Positions 7,512 to 16,494 of a DNA stretch of 32,902 bases are shown in pieces. The position numbers and the translations under genes are program-made. The stretch covers positions 1-32,902 of the forward strand of contig NZ_JADEXR010000056.1 in assembly GCF_015206995.1 (NCBI RefSeq), given 5' to 3'. A model generated the notes under the pieces. The model saw only the letters and a list, made by a program, of their open reading frames with translations. It had not been told where the DNA came from and searched no databases. Origin of the DNA: an aff. Roholtiella sp. LEGE 12411. GTDB lineage: Bacteria; Cyanobacteriota; Cyanobacteriia; Cyanobacteriales; Nostocaceae. How positions within the stretch are numbered: the stretch's first letter is position 1; each line of letters begins with the position of its first letter.

Positions 7512-8846
7512 CTATCCCACGAGTAAATTTTCTTCAGGATAATGAATTCTAGTGGGGCGGGGATCTCCTAGTATCGCTGACATAAGCAGTAAAACGCCTA
7601 CTCTTCCAATATACATTGTGATAACTAAGATCAGCTTTGCCCCTGTAGATACACTTCCTGTGATGCCTGTAGAAAGACCCACTGTGGCAAAGGCTGATAC
7701 TACTTCAAACAGAATTTTAATAAAATCTAATTCTGGATCTGTGAGGGCAATTAGAATCGTAGACAAGATTACGGTTGCTACTGAACCAACTAACACACCA
7801 ACAGCTTTCAGAATTAAAGGTATTGCAATCTTGCGATCATACAATAAAACTTCTTCTTTTCCTTGAAGAATTGCTTTAGTACAACTAGTTAACACCCTTA
7901 GGGTTGTTGTTTTCATACCGCCTCCTGTACCACCTGGACTTGCACCAATAAACATCAGCGCAATAGTAATAAATAGACCAGCAGTGGTCATTTTACCTAT
8001 ATCAATGGTATTAAACCCAGCAGTTCTAGGAGTAACCGATTGAAACCAAGCTAGTAATAACTGGTCACGGAAATTTAGTGAGCCAAAAGTTTCAGGATTT
8101 CTGATTTCTATACATAAAAAAGCAAGTAGACCTAATACTAACAATATAATTGTTGTACTACTTGCAACTTTAAAATCAAGAGAAAATACTTGAGCATTAG
8201 TTTTTTTTTCCAGGCGATCGCGGAACCAAATATACATTTCAAAGATTACCTGATAACCAATTCCCCCAAAGATAATCAATGCTGTGATGGTAAAGACTAC
8301 TAAAAAAGACGACTGATAACCAATTAAACTATCTTTAAACAAACTGAAACCAGCATTATTCCAAGAATTAACACTATGAAAAATTGCTAACCAAAGTCCT
8401 TTATCCCATCCATATTTGGGTACAAAAGCTGGTAACAGTAAAAATACTCCAGTAATTTCAAAAATCAGTGTTGTAGCAATGATGGAGCGGATAACTTGAG
8501 CACTACCACTCATTCCCGGTCGATCTAAAGATTGTTGAATAGCTATTTTTTGTCGCAGATCAAACTTACGTCCAATCAACAGAATTAGAAAGGTGGTGCT
8601 TGTCATGTAGCCCAACCCGCCAATCTGAACTAACAGCACAATAAACAACTGACCCCAAAAAGAAAAATAAGTGCCAGGATCAACTACTGATAAACCAGTA
8701 ACGCAAACTGCGGATGTCGAGGTGAATAGCGCCACGATTGGGTCATTCCAAGTACCATTGCTAGTTGAGAAAGGCATCATCAGCAGGAGGGTGCCTATAG
8801 CGATTACAGCTAGAAATCCTAAGCAAACTGTACGAGCAACAGTCAT
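7512..8846 (-). CDS. ktrB: Potassium uptake channel subunit KtrB (TrkH family)
   Basis: Integral membrane ion-conducting subunit of the Na+-dependent Ktr K+ uptake system. The four pore-loop motifs of the TrkH/KtrB fold are visible: 'TSTSAVCVTGLS', 'SWNNAGFSLF', 'TPRTAGFNTID' and 'VSAFATVGLSTGIT'. The conserved 'GASPGGTGGGMKTTT' is also present. Hydrophobic helices fill the rest, giving about eight membrane segments plus pore helices. I use ATG 8846; the open frame continues to a TTG at 8882, adding 12 residues, without a better ribosome binding site. It is upstream of ktrA. The third subunit known in Synechocystis, KtrE, is not in this window. Confidence 0.93.
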   Translation of the reverse strand: MTVARTVCLGFLAVIAIGTLLLMMPFSTSNGTWNDPIVALFTSTSAVCVTGLSVVDPGTYFSFWGQLFIVLLVQIGGLGYMTSTTFLILLIGRKFDLRQKIAIQQSLDRPGMSGSAQVIRSIIATTLIFEITGVFLLLPAFVPKYGWDKGLWLAIFHSVNSWNNAGFSLFKDSLIGYQSSFLVVFTITALIIFGGIGYQVIFEMYIWFRDRLEKKTNAQVFSLDFKVASSTTIILLVLGLLAFLCIEIRNPETFGSLNFRDQLLLAWFQSVTPRTAGFNTIDIGKMTTAGLFITIALMFIGASPGGTGGGMKTTTLRVLTSCTKAILQGKEEVLLYDRKIAIPLILKAVGVLVGSVATVILSTILIALTDPELDFIKILFEVVSAFATVGLSTGITGSVSTGAKLILVITMYIGRVGVLLLMSAILGDPRPTRIHYPEENLLVG

Positions 8847-9090
8847 AAGCAATTCAAAATTCCGAAAAAATGAAAAACTCAATCATGACAGGCATCTCGA
8901 CAATATAAGCTGTATGAGTTGAAGCAAGAGCAGCTTAATTAAAGTAATATATACAAATTTTTCTAAGGAAGATAAACCGGAGTTGACTCTCCCTAGAAAC
9001 CAAAACACCCTATTTTAATTAAAAACATACATGGTAGCCTACCAGTATATTTTTTTTTGAATTCTGTTTCGTCTCAATACTACTTTTTTC

Positions 9091-9933
9091 ATGAGTGCAA
9101 CACTTTACCAACAAATTCAGCAATTTTACGATGCTTCCTCTGGTCTGTGGGAAAAGATTTGGGGCGAACACATGCATCATGGCTACTACGGGTCAGATGG
9201 TAGTGAGAACAAAGACCGTCGTCAGGCTCAAATTGATTTAATTGAAGAACTGCTTAAGTGGGCAGGGGTACAGTCAGCGGAAAACATCCTGGATGTAGGT
9301 TGTGGCATTGGCGGCAGTTCTTTATACCTGGCAGAGAAGTTTAATGCTCAGGCTACAGGGATTACACTAAGTCCGGTGCAAGCCGCGAGAGCCACAGAAC
9401 GCGCCTTGGAGGCTAATTTGAGTCTAAGAACACAGTTTCAGGTAGCAAATGCTCAAGCAATGCCTTTTGCTGATAATTCTTTTGACTTGGTTTGGTCGTT
9501 AGAGAGTGGTGAACACATGCCAGATAAAACCAAGTTTATGCAGGAGTGTTATCGGGTACTAAAACCGGGTGGTATTTTGATTATGGTGACTTGGTGTCAC
9601 CGACCCACTGATGAATCACCGTTGACAGCTGATGAACAAAAACACTTAGAGGAAATTTATCGAGTGTATTGTTTGCCTTATGTGATTTCTTTGCCAGAGT
9701 ATGAGGCGATCGCACGTCAACTACCATTAAACAATATCCGCACCGCTGATTGGTCAAAAGCTGTTGCCCCGTTTTGGAATATGGTCATTGATTCCGCATT
9801 CACTCCCCAGGCACTTTGGGGCTTACTCAGTGCGGGTTGGACTACCATCCAAGGAGCATTATCACTGGGCTTGATGCGTCGCGGTTATCAGCGCGGGTTA
9901 ATTCGGTTTGGCTTAGTACGGGGCAATAAGTAG
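9091..9933 (+). CDS. SAM-dependent methyltransferase, probable tocopherol O-methyltransferase
   Basis: Class I methyltransferase with motif I 'ILDVGCGIGGSS' (66-77), 'FDLVWSLESGEHMPDK' and 'ECYRVLKPGGILIMVTWC'. The N-terminal 'QFYDASSGLWEKIWGEHMHHGYY' and the C-terminal part strongly resemble cyanobacterial gamma-tocopherol methyltransferases, which methylate gamma- to alpha-tocopherol. Such enzymes are closely related to the quinone and sarcosine/dimethylglycine methyltransferases. Unlike plant VTE4 it has no transit peptide. The length of 280 fits. It is divergent from ktrB and alone in its unit. The methyltransferase fold is certain; substrate assignment rests on overall resemblance. Confidence 0.85.
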   Translation: MSATLYQQIQQFYDASSGLWEKIWGEHMHHGYYGSDGSENKDRRQAQIDLIEELLKWAGVQSAENILDVGCGIGGSSLYLAEKFNAQATGITLSPVQAARATERALEANLSLRTQFQVANAQAMPFADNSFDLVWSLESGEHMPDKTKFMQECYRVLKPGGILIMVTWCHRPTDESPLTADEQKHLEEIYRVYCLPYVISLPEYEAIARQLPLNNIRTADWSKAVAPFWNMVIDSAFTPQALWGLLSAGWTTIQGALSLGLMRRGYQRGLIRFGLVRGNK

Positions 9934-10400
9934 GAGGTAAGGGGAGTGGGGGCAGAGAATAATTAACCTTGATTCTTGTACAGACGCGATTAATCGCGTC
10001 TGTACTCTTTTCTCCTACTATATATTTACAAGTTTGACGTTGTAATTTCACAAATTATTATCATTATTTTCAATTCAAAACTCTTACTCAGCAGCAATTG
10101 GATTTGCTTTGAGCAAAAACTTTTATTTTCCTATAATTTCACGATTTCTAGGTCGTAGATAACGTTTGTAACGATTTAAGTATCGATTATTTTCGCAGAT
10201 TAAACTTCTACTTTTATTTCTATCTGTAGATATGAACGACTCCTTTCTTAAGGTAGAAGATTTAGTGCGATCGCCACCTCTTTGGTGTGAACAATTTATT
10301 TTTCAGTAACCTACACTACTGAATTACATAATAAATTTAAGCAATGATTTGCGTTTTTTTCTTTATAATTATATTTGCCATCTAGGTTGATTTATTGCAA
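9934..10400. other. Intergenic region with a perfect palindrome and AT-rich promoter DNA
   Basis: No gene is visible. It contains a G-rich repeat fragment (9935-9955), the 28-bp palindrome at 9978-10005, a small CACC/GGTG hairpin at 10275-10287 next to a HIP1-like site (GCGATCGCC), and then AT-rich sequence leading to the antiporter gene. No regulator site was recognised. Confidence 0.5.
9978..10005. repeat. Perfect 28-bp palindromic repeat (second copy)
   Basis: Half-site GTACAGACGCGATT followed by its exact reverse complement. It is identical to the copy translated inside yraN at 2832-2859. Here it follows the methyltransferase stop codon and could form a 14-bp-stem cruciform or RNA hairpin, with a TCTTTTCTCC tract just after it. 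Confidence 0.9.
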
Positions 10401-12482
10401 ATGATATCAAACTCGCTAACAGACAGTCCTATCATTGCATTTACAATTCTACTAACAGTAATTTTTACTGTACCTCCTATATTTGAGCGACTAAAACTCC
10501 CTGGATTAGTCGGGTTACTTGTCGCAGGAGTAGTACTAGGACAAAACGGGCTAAAGCTATTAGATTCTGAGTCTGACACTATCAAATTACTCTCTGATAT
10601 TGGCAAGATTTATTTGATGTTCGTGGCAGGTTTAGAAATTGACCTAGAGCAATTCCGTAAAACTAGAAATCGTTCAATTGGGTTTGGTACTCTGACATTC
10701 TTAGTACCAATGATTGCTGGCATTGCTGTAGGACGTTTATTTAATTTTGGTTGGAATGCTTCAGTTTTAATTGGCTCTTTACTTGCCTCCCATACTCTGT
10801 TGGCATATCCAATCGTGAGTCGCCTAGGAGTTGTAACGAATGAAGCTGTGACAGTTACAATTGGTGCCACAATTTTTACTGACACAGGTGCTTTGCTAGT
10901 GCTAGCAATTTGTGTTGGAATTCATGGAGGGGAATTCTCCGCCCTAAGTTTAGCAACTTTGTTGGGTGGATTAGTGATTTATGCTGCTGTTATTCTATTT
11001 GGCTTTGACTGGGCAGGAAAAGAGTTTTTTCGTCGCTCTGGGGATGAACAAAGTAACCAGTTTTTGTTTATCTTACTAGCATTATTTTTAGCATCTGTCG
11101 GGGCACAGGTAATTGGAGTTGAGAAAATTGTTGGTGCGTTTTTAGCAGGCTTAGCTGTCAACGACGTTCTAGGTCGTAGTCCAGTCAAAGAAAAAGTTGA
11201 ATTTATTGGCAGTGTTTTATTTATTCCTTGTTTCTTTGTAGACATGGGATTGTTGATTGATATTCCTGCCTTTATCAAAACCCTCAGTTCAATTTGGCTG
11301 ACGCTGGTAATTGTAGTAGCTTTAGTTGGCAGCAAATTTATAGCGGCATTTTTAGCCAAACTGTTTTACCGCTACAATATGGCGGAATTCCTAACCATGT
11401 GGTCATTATCTTTGCCACAGGTAGCAGCAACATTAGCAGCAACCTTAGTTGCTTATCAAACTGTAAATTCTGCTGGTGAAAGGCTAATCAATGAAGGTGT
11501 CTTAAACAGTGTGATTGTTCTGATGCTGGTTACTGCAATCCTCGGCCCGATAATCACAGCTCGATTCGCTAGTGCGTTACAGCTTATCCCCGCAGATATA
11601 GGAACAGATAGTCTAACAACTTGGTGGGAAAGTTATGAGAATCAACAGGTAGAGCCAAACCAAGAGCCATTTACTGTAGTAGTACCGATATATAATCCTG
11701 AAACTCAGCGCTACTTGATAGAAATGGCAGCACTACTAGCTCGTCATGAATCTGGACGGATTGTGCCATTAGCTATTACCAAAGCACATATCCAAATGGA
11801 CGATCCGCAGTTAGTCACAGCACTTGAGCAAAATCAGAAAAGATTGAATTTAGCTAAAGAAATCAGTCAAGAATTTGGCGTGGAAGTGTCACCTGCAATT
11901 CGGATTGATGATGATGCGGCTTTGGGTATTAGCCGTACTAGTCGAGAACAAAATTCTAGCTTAGTGGTGATGGGTTGGTCGCGGACAACAGGCTTACGTG
12001 CCCGCTTATTTGGTAGTGTAATTGATAGCGTCTTTTGGTCTTCTCACTGTCCGGTAGCAGTAACACGCTTGTTAAGTAGTCCTACGACCATCCGCAAAAT
12101 TCTTGTACCAGTGGGAGACTTAACACGGCAAACCATAGGCGCTGTGCGATTTGCTCAAATTTTGGCTGATGTAAATCAAGCTGAGGTAATTCTATTACAT
12201 GTATGCGATCGCAAAATCCCCCAAACCTTGGTAGAAAAATTTGCATCTCAATGGACTGATATCGTCGATAAAAGTCAGTTACAGGTAAGTACAAATATTC
12301 AAGCAATTAGAGGTGATGATGTCGCTAAAGTCATCATTCGGGAGGCTGAGGCATTTGACTTAGTAGTGTTGCGTTCCGTCCGTTATCGCACAGCAGGTGG
12401 ATTAGCCGTCAGCCAAGTTACAACGCAGGTGATTAAAGAATTGAAGTGCTCAATTGTATTGTTAGGAGAGCCTCATTCATAA
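10401..12482 (+). CDS. CPA2-family Na+/H+ antiporter with C-terminal universal-stress (USP) region
   Basis: The N-terminal half (about residues 1-400) is a KefB/NhaS-type cation:proton antiporter with about 12 hydrophobic segments. Motifs include 'LPGLVGLLVAGVVLGQNGL', 'SLLASHTLLAYPIVSRLG' and the acidic 'TIFTDTGALLVL' in the ion-binding region. The cytosolic C-terminal part (about 420-693) contains two USP-like alpha/beta domains; one has 'VVMGWSRTTGLRARLFGSVIDSVF', close to the nucleotide-binding G-x2-G-x9-G-(S/T) pattern. Domain order and length (about 693) resemble cyanobacterial NhaS5-type antiporters. The frame also has a TTG two codons upstream (10395). It probably exchanges Na+ or K+ for H+ across the plasma or thylakoid membrane; ion choice cannot be read from sequence. 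Confidence 0.9.
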   Translation: MISNSLTDSPIIAFTILLTVIFTVPPIFERLKLPGLVGLLVAGVVLGQNGLKLLDSESDTIKLLSDIGKIYLMFVAGLEIDLEQFRKTRNRSIGFGTLTFLVPMIAGIAVGRLFNFGWNASVLIGSLLASHTLLAYPIVSRLGVVTNEAVTVTIGATIFTDTGALLVLAICVGIHGGEFSALSLATLLGGLVIYAAVILFGFDWAGKEFFRRSGDEQSNQFLFILLALFLASVGAQVIGVEKIVGAFLAGLAVNDVLGRSPVKEKVEFIGSVLFIPCFFVDMGLLIDIPAFIKTLSSIWLTLVIVVALVGSKFIAAFLAKLFYRYNMAEFLTMWSLSLPQVAATLAATLVAYQTVNSAGERLINEGVLNSVIVLMLVTAILGPIITARFASALQLIPADIGTDSLTTWWESYENQQVEPNQEPFTVVVPIYNPETQRYLIEMAALLARHESGRIVPLAITKAHIQMDDPQLVTALEQNQKRLNLAKEISQEFGVEVSPAIRIDDDAALGISRTSREQNSSLVVMGWSRTTGLRARLFGSVIDSVFWSSHCPVAVTRLLSSPTTIRKILVPVGDLTRQTIGAVRFAQILADVNQAEVILLHVCDRKIPQTLVEKFASQWTDIVDKSQLQVSTNIQAIRGDDVAKVIIREAEAFDLVVLRSVRYRTAGGLAVSQVTTQVIKELKCSIVLLGEPHS

Positions 12483-12591
12483 TATGGGATTCAACGCAAA
12501 TTAAAAGACTCTGTATGTCCGTTGCAATGGAGTTGTTGTGCAGTCACCGCCACCGACTGCCTAGTATTTATCTTGCATGTTTCCATAACGT

Positions 12592-13776
12592 CTAGTTAAA
12601 TAATCGCTGCCAAGTTAGTTTTTTTGTCGCTTCATCCCAATGCCAGCGTAATAAATTGAGAGCTTGATTTGCGGTAATTCCTGGTAAGATTATCGCTTTT
12701 CTAGGTGCATCGGTAGCTAGGGCGATCGCATTTTCCACATCACAAATCCCCCACTTCACCAAATTCTGCACTCCCACCAATAAGGGTAAAGTAGTCCCTG
12801 ACAAAGTTCCATCTGGCAATCGTGCCGTACTATTTTTTACTTCAATTTGCCGACTGTCCCAAGGATACACCCCATCGGGTAATCCCAGAGGTGCGAGGGC
12901 ATCGCTAACGAGGAAAAGTCCTTTTTCGTAGCCGCTGGCGACAAGTAAGATTTGTAGCATCGTGGGTGAAACGTGCTCACCGTCAGCAATGAAACCACAC
13001 ATCACATCAGGATTGGTAATTGCTGCTCCTAATAATCCTGGTTCACGGTGATGTAATAATGGCATGGCGTTGAAAGCGTGAGTTACCATCGTCGCACCCA
13101 GTTCAAATGCACGTTGCGCTTCGGCGGCTGTTGCCTGAGAATGTCCTAAACTAACGGTGATTCCCAAGGAACGCAAATATGGAATTACTTCACTAGTTGG
13201 ATCTAACTCTGGTGCTAAGGTGATGACTTTCACAACATCAGCATAATCGCCTAAAACCCGCTTTACTTCGTCAATTGTTAGGGGTAATAAGTATTCTGCT
13301 GGGTGTGCGCCGCGCTTTTGGAAATTCAAAAATGGCCCTTCTAGATGTACTCCCAGAATCTTGGCACCTACTTGTTGATTGTAGAGAATACCAGCAATTA
13401 CACCAAGCGATCGCTGAATATTTTCTACTGAAGTTGTCACCAACGTTGGTAAAAATCCATCTACCCCAACATCCCACAAAAATTGAGCAATTTTCTGAAG
13501 CATATAAGCATTTTCTGGGTGCAAATCGGGAAATGCTAATCCCAATGCGCCATTAATCTGCAAATCAACACCACCCAAAGAAATCCAGTCACCAGCAGCA
13601 TCCACTACTTGCAAATCAATTGCTGGAAAGCGTTTGAGAACTGTACCCATTGGTAAAATTTGCTCAACTATACCCTGTTGACCAACTAAGAGCATCTGCA
13701 AATCCTTGTAACCAGGTACTCTAGCATTGATAATGTCTAAGTTCTTTGCGATGGGATTTTGTATTGCTTTGGTCAT
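12592..13776 (-). CDS. nagA: N-acetylglucosamine-6-phosphate deacetylase
   Basis: An amidohydrolase-fold enzyme that removes acetate from GlcNAc-6-phosphate during amino-sugar and peptidoglycan recycling. The diagnostic motifs are all present: 'DLQINGA', 'HLEGPFLN', 'LGHSQAT', 'THAFNAMPLLHHREPG', 'IADGEHV' and 'VSDALAPLG' with the catalytic Asp. The metal-binding Glu and two His residues are therefore conserved. The length (about 394) is typical. I choose ATG 13776 over ATG 13806, which would add ten residues not like the family start. No nagB or sugar transporter is beside it. Its upstream region is now next to a TnpB element that separates it from purE. Confidence 0.93.
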   Translation of the reverse strand: MTKAIQNPIAKNLDIINARVPGYKDLQMLLVGQQGIVEQILPMGTVLKRFPAIDLQVVDAAGDWISLGGVDLQINGALGLAFPDLHPENAYMLQKIAQFLWDVGVDGFLPTLVTTSVENIQRSLGVIAGILYNQQVGAKILGVHLEGPFLNFQKRGAHPAEYLLPLTIDEVKRVLGDYADVVKVITLAPELDPTSEVIPYLRSLGITVSLGHSQATAAEAQRAFELGATMVTHAFNAMPLLHHREPGLLGAAITNPDVMCGFIADGEHVSPTMLQILLVASGYEKGLFLVSDALAPLGLPDGVYPWDSRQIEVKNSTARLPDGTLSGTTLPLLVGVQNLVKWGICDVENAIALATDAPRKAIILPGITANQALNLLRWHWDEATKKLTWQRLFN

Positions 13777-13885
13777 CACATTGGCGAGAGAATAGCTCAA
13801 TCTCATCCGATTTTAACGTATCGGGGAAGTCCCCACCCTCAATGTACTCATACTCTTGGGGATAGGGAGCCTTGGATGAGGATTG

Positions 13886-13930
13886 CATCTGGAATTGATT
13901 TGTTGCTACGCAAGAACTTTCTTCCAGATG
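13886..13930. repeat. Candidate left-end hairpin of the TnpB element
   Basis: CATCTGGAA (13886-13894) pairs with TTCCAGATG (13922-13930); weaker pairing (GGAT/ATCC, TTGGGGAT/ATCCCCAA) extends outwards. It lies just upstream of tnpB and could be the left-end structure of an IS605-type element. The exact left boundary is not determined. Confidence 0.4.
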
Positions 13931-14008
13931 TATGACGAATCCCCAACATTTTGACTTTACTCACATTCATTTTATATAGTAATTTGAGTCTTGGAGGTAA
14001 AAATAGAA

Positions 14009-15355
14009 GTGGCAATCAGGCGAATGACTTTTCGGTTATACCCAAATAAGCAGATAGAGCAGTATTTGCGGTATCACCGGAAGTTACACAAAGACCTGTA
14101 CAACGCTGCTGTCAACAATAGATTTTATCAGTATCAAAACTTCAATCATTCTGTTGATTATATAGAACAGCAGAACTGCTTACCAGCGTTCAAAGATGTT
14201 TGGATTGAGTATAAACAAATCAATTCTCAGGCATTGCAAGCAACATTGAAGCGTGTTGATTTTGCTTTTGAGCGTTGGTTCAAAGGTTTAGGTAAACGCC
14301 CTAAGTTCAAATCAATTAGGCATTATTCAGGATGGACATATCCTGCCAAAACTGGCTACTTTGTTGAGTCAGATGGAGAGAGTGGTTATCTCAATCTGTC
14401 TAAGATTGGGCGTATTCAGATGCGTGGACAGGCTAAATATTGGGGAAAACCGACCACTTGTACTATCGTTTATCGCAATGGTAAATGGTACGCATCTATT
14501 ACAGTTGATGTTTTAAACCAAGTTCTCAAGCCAGAGATTTTACCCATTAGTGCTATCGGTATTGACTTGGGATGTAAATCTGCTTTATCAATTACTGATG
14601 GTGAAAATCATCAACAAATTGATGCACCAAAATTTTTAAGAAATGCAGAACATCTAATCAAAAAAGCGTCTCAGGACAAACGACGTAAACGTGCGCCAAA
14701 CAGAAAGAAAAAAATAAAAGCTTCTAGACGGTTCAAAAAAGCTCAGTTAAAAGTTAGTAAACTAACCCGTAAAGTTGCTAACCAACGCCAAAATTGGGTA
14801 CACCAAGTTGCAACAGAAATAGTTAGCAGTAATAGCTTCGTTGCAACTGAAAAGTTAGAAGTCAAAAACATGACCCGAAAAGCAAAGAAGGGTAAGCGCA
14901 AAAAACAGAAGGCTGGACTAAATAAGTCTATTCTTGATGTTGGTTTTGGAATGTTACGCAGCACCATAAAATACAAAATAGAGCAGATTGGTGGTGTATT
15001 TATCGAAGTTCCAACCCGTCAGGTAAAACCTTCTCAAACCTGTCCCAAATGTGGAAACCAACACAAGAAAACACTCGATATTCGAGTACATCAGTGTAGT
15101 GTTTGTAATTATCTACAGGATAGAGATATTGCTGCTGCCGAGGTTATGCTTTATTGGGCCAAAGGAATTCTACCGGGGTTAGGAACTAGCCTCGTAGACG
15201 CAGAGTCGTCTAGCTCTACCTCACGCACCCGCAAAACAGCAGCAAGCATGAAGCAACTAGGGGCAATGAAGCGTCAAAAATCTGTAGAAGTCTCCGTGAA
15301 AAACGAACTGAGGGATGTAGAAACCCACAGTTCAGGCGGAGCCAACTGTGGGTAG
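14009..15355 (+). CDS. tnpB: IS200/IS605-family TnpB, RNA-guided RuvC nuclease (OrfB)
   Basis: Complete TnpB, counted here in the 454-residue open frame from 13991. The N-terminal 'FRLYPNKQIEQYL' is followed by the RuvC-I Asp192 in 'IGIDLGCKSALS', the RuvC-II Glu287 in 'VATEKLEVKNM', a zinc finger C351-x2-C354...C369-x2-C372, and RuvC-III 'DRDIAAAEV' with Asp377/Asp379. A catalytically intact, guide-RNA-directed nuclease is expected. GTG 14009 follows a GGAGG and is my start; TTG 13991 and ATG 14024 are alternatives. About 65 Ser/Thr/basic residues follow RuvC-III; this tail overlaps the region expected to encode the guide RNA scaffold. No tnpA is present, so the element cannot transpose by itself. 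It sits between nagA and purE. Confidence 0.93.
   Translation: MAIRRMTFRLYPNKQIEQYLRYHRKLHKDLYNAAVNNRFYQYQNFNHSVDYIEQQNCLPAFKDVWIEYKQINSQALQATLKRVDFAFERWFKGLGKRPKFKSIRHYSGWTYPAKTGYFVESDGESGYLNLSKIGRIQMRGQAKYWGKPTTCTIVYRNGKWYASITVDVLNQVLKPEILPISAIGIDLGCKSALSITDGENHQQIDAPKFLRNAEHLIKKASQDKRRKRAPNRKKKIKASRRFKKAQLKVSKLTRKVANQRQNWVHQVATEIVSSNSFVATEKLEVKNMTRKAKKGKRKKQKAGLNKSILDVGFGMLRSTIKYKIEQIGGVFIEVPTRQVKPSQTCPKCGNQHKKTLDIRVHQCSVCNYLQDRDIAAAEVMLYWAKGILPGLGTSLVDAESSSSTSRTRKTAASMKQLGAMKRQKSVEVSVKNELRDVETHSSGGANCG
15323..15353 (+). ncRNA. Right-end hairpin of the TnpB element, probable 3' part of its omega/reRNA
   Basis: A perfect 10-bp stem ACCCACAGTT (15323-15332) / AACTGTGGGT (15344-15353) overlaps the last codons of tnpB. 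In IS605-type elements the RNA that guides TnpB is made from the tnpB 3' end through the right-end hairpin into the flank. Position and shape fit this; the guide would then start just after about 15355, in the purE leader. Confidence 0.6.
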
Positions 15356-15398
15356 TTCATATGTAACAATCGGCGATTAACCAAAAATCTAAAATTCT

Positions 15399-15917
15399 AT
15401 GACTCCTCTTGTCGGTATTATCATGGGTAGCGATTCTGATTTGCCCACTATGAAAGACGCGATCGCAATCTGTGAAGAGTTTGGTATCCAGAATGAAGTG
15501 GCGATCATTTCTGCTCATCGTACTCCAGAACGCATGGTGCAATATGCCCAACAAGCCCACAAACGCGGTATCAAGGTGATTATCGCTGGTGCGGGTGGCG
15601 CTGCTCACCTTCCTGGGATGGTAGCATCTTTAACCCCACTTCCTGTAATCGGCGTTCCCGTAGCCACACGTCACTTACAAGGTGTTGATTCTTTGTATTC
15701 CATTGTACAAATGCCTGCGGGTATCCCGGTGGCAACAGTGGCAATAGGTAATGCCAAAAATGCTGGTCTTTTGGCTGTGCAAATTCTTGCTACCCAACAA
15801 CCAGAGTTACTAGAAAAAGTGCAAGAATATCGCCAAGCTTTATCTGAATCAGTAATTGCAAAGCAAATAAAACTAGAACAACTTGGATATGAGCAATATT
15901 TACAACAAATGAGCTAA
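15399..15917 (+). CDS. purE: 5-(carboxyamino)imidazole ribonucleotide mutase
   Basis: PurE converts N5-CAIR to CAIR in de novo purine synthesis. The class I family motifs are textbook: '[16 protein letters not shown]' (6-21), '[10 protein letters not shown]' (37-46), '[17 protein letters not shown]' (61-77), then 'VIGVPV', '[21 protein letters not shown]' and '[10 protein letters not shown]'. The catalytic His of the 'SAHR' loop is present. The length of 172 is normal. The start is only 43 bases after the tnpB stop, so its upstream promoter has probably been displaced or supplied by the IS. purK is not adjacent. Confidence 0.96.
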   Translation: MTPLVGIIMGSDSDLPTMKDAIAICEEFGIQNEVAIISAHRTPERMVQYAQQAHKRGIKVIIAGAGGAAHLPGMVASLTPLPVIGVPVATRHLQGVDSLYSIVQMPAGIPVATVAIGNAKNAGLLAVQILATQQPELLEKVQEYRQALSESVIAKQIKLEQLGYEQYLQQMS

Positions 15918-16209
15918 GTAAATCGGGGCACAAAAAGTCAATTCATAATGGTCGTTATTTGTGAAAAATTTAAGTAAAATTTACCACTCTTAACATTTTT
16001 ATGCTTGTTATCGCCTGTTTTCTTGGCAAGGGGTATATTTGCTGTTCTTCACGCCAAGTACAAGTAACAAATTGTTAAGTTTTTGTATATAAATTTAATA
16101 ACATTTGCGATCGCTCTATCCAGATAACGTAAAACACTGAGCATACAAGGTATACAGCCGCTTGATTTGAATGCATCAGTGGTTGTTTGCTGTAAACGAA
16201 ACGAAAAAT

Positions 16210-16251
16210 GTATTAAATAATACAATCTTTTGATTGTACTAAATAGATAAT
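16210..16251 (+). promoter_or_regulatory. NtcA-activated (class II) promoter
   Basis: TGTATTAAATAATACA contains the exact NtcA core GTA-N8-TAC (16210-16223) with the preferred outer T and A. Exactly 22 bases later comes GATAAT (16246-16251), a five-of-six match to the -10 hexamer; this is the standard spacing at NtcA-activated promoters. Transcription would start near 16258. The next gene, amt, begins about 540 bases downstream and is a typical NtcA target. Confidence 0.75.
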
Positions 16252-16257
16252 CAGTCA

Positions 16258-16344
16258 AATTTATTCTTTTAGTTAGGCGTAATTCACCAAAGGTGCAACA
16301 GGAACTAGTCTCATAATTTCTATGCGAGAATGGTTTTGTTTTTT
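16258..16344 (+). ncRNA. Candidate NtcA-driven small RNA or premature terminator in the amt leader
   Basis: From the predicted start near 16258 the transcript would contain a small CACC/GGTG hairpin. It would then reach a stem TCTCATA / TATG..AGA (16309-16329, two-base bulge) followed by TTTTGTTTTTT (16334-16344), an intrinsic-terminator arrangement. That would give an RNA of about 87 nt. Alternatively it is an attenuator in a long amt 5' leader. This is inference from structure only. Confidence 0.4.
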
Positions 16345-16467
16345 CCTGAAATTAGTGTTTTTGATTTTATAAAAATGAGTTTTAGGGAAAATAACTGACA
16401 TATACAAGGAGATAATTATTTTTTAGCAATGTTAGCAAAAACTTTGTTGAGTTTACATAACTAAATT

Positions 16468-16494
16468 AACCTTGCTAAGTCTATTAGCAAGGTT
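16468..16494. other. Perfect 11-bp hairpin upstream of amt
   Basis: AACCTTGCTAA (16468-16478) pairs with TTAGCAAGGTT (16484-16494) around the loop GTCTA. There is no T tract directly after it on either strand, so it is more likely a leader structure or a binding site than a terminator. Confidence 0.5.

Noticed and set aside
15918-16200. Possible 6S RNA or other housekeeping RNA next to purE
   Set aside because: I could not find a long closed hairpin with a central bubble here; the idea rested on vague positional memory only.
16429-16464. 11-codon ORF ending just before the hairpin at 16468, possible leader peptide
   Set aside because: No run of one regulatory amino acid, ribosome binding site too far, and the hairpin has no T tract, so attenuation is not supported.
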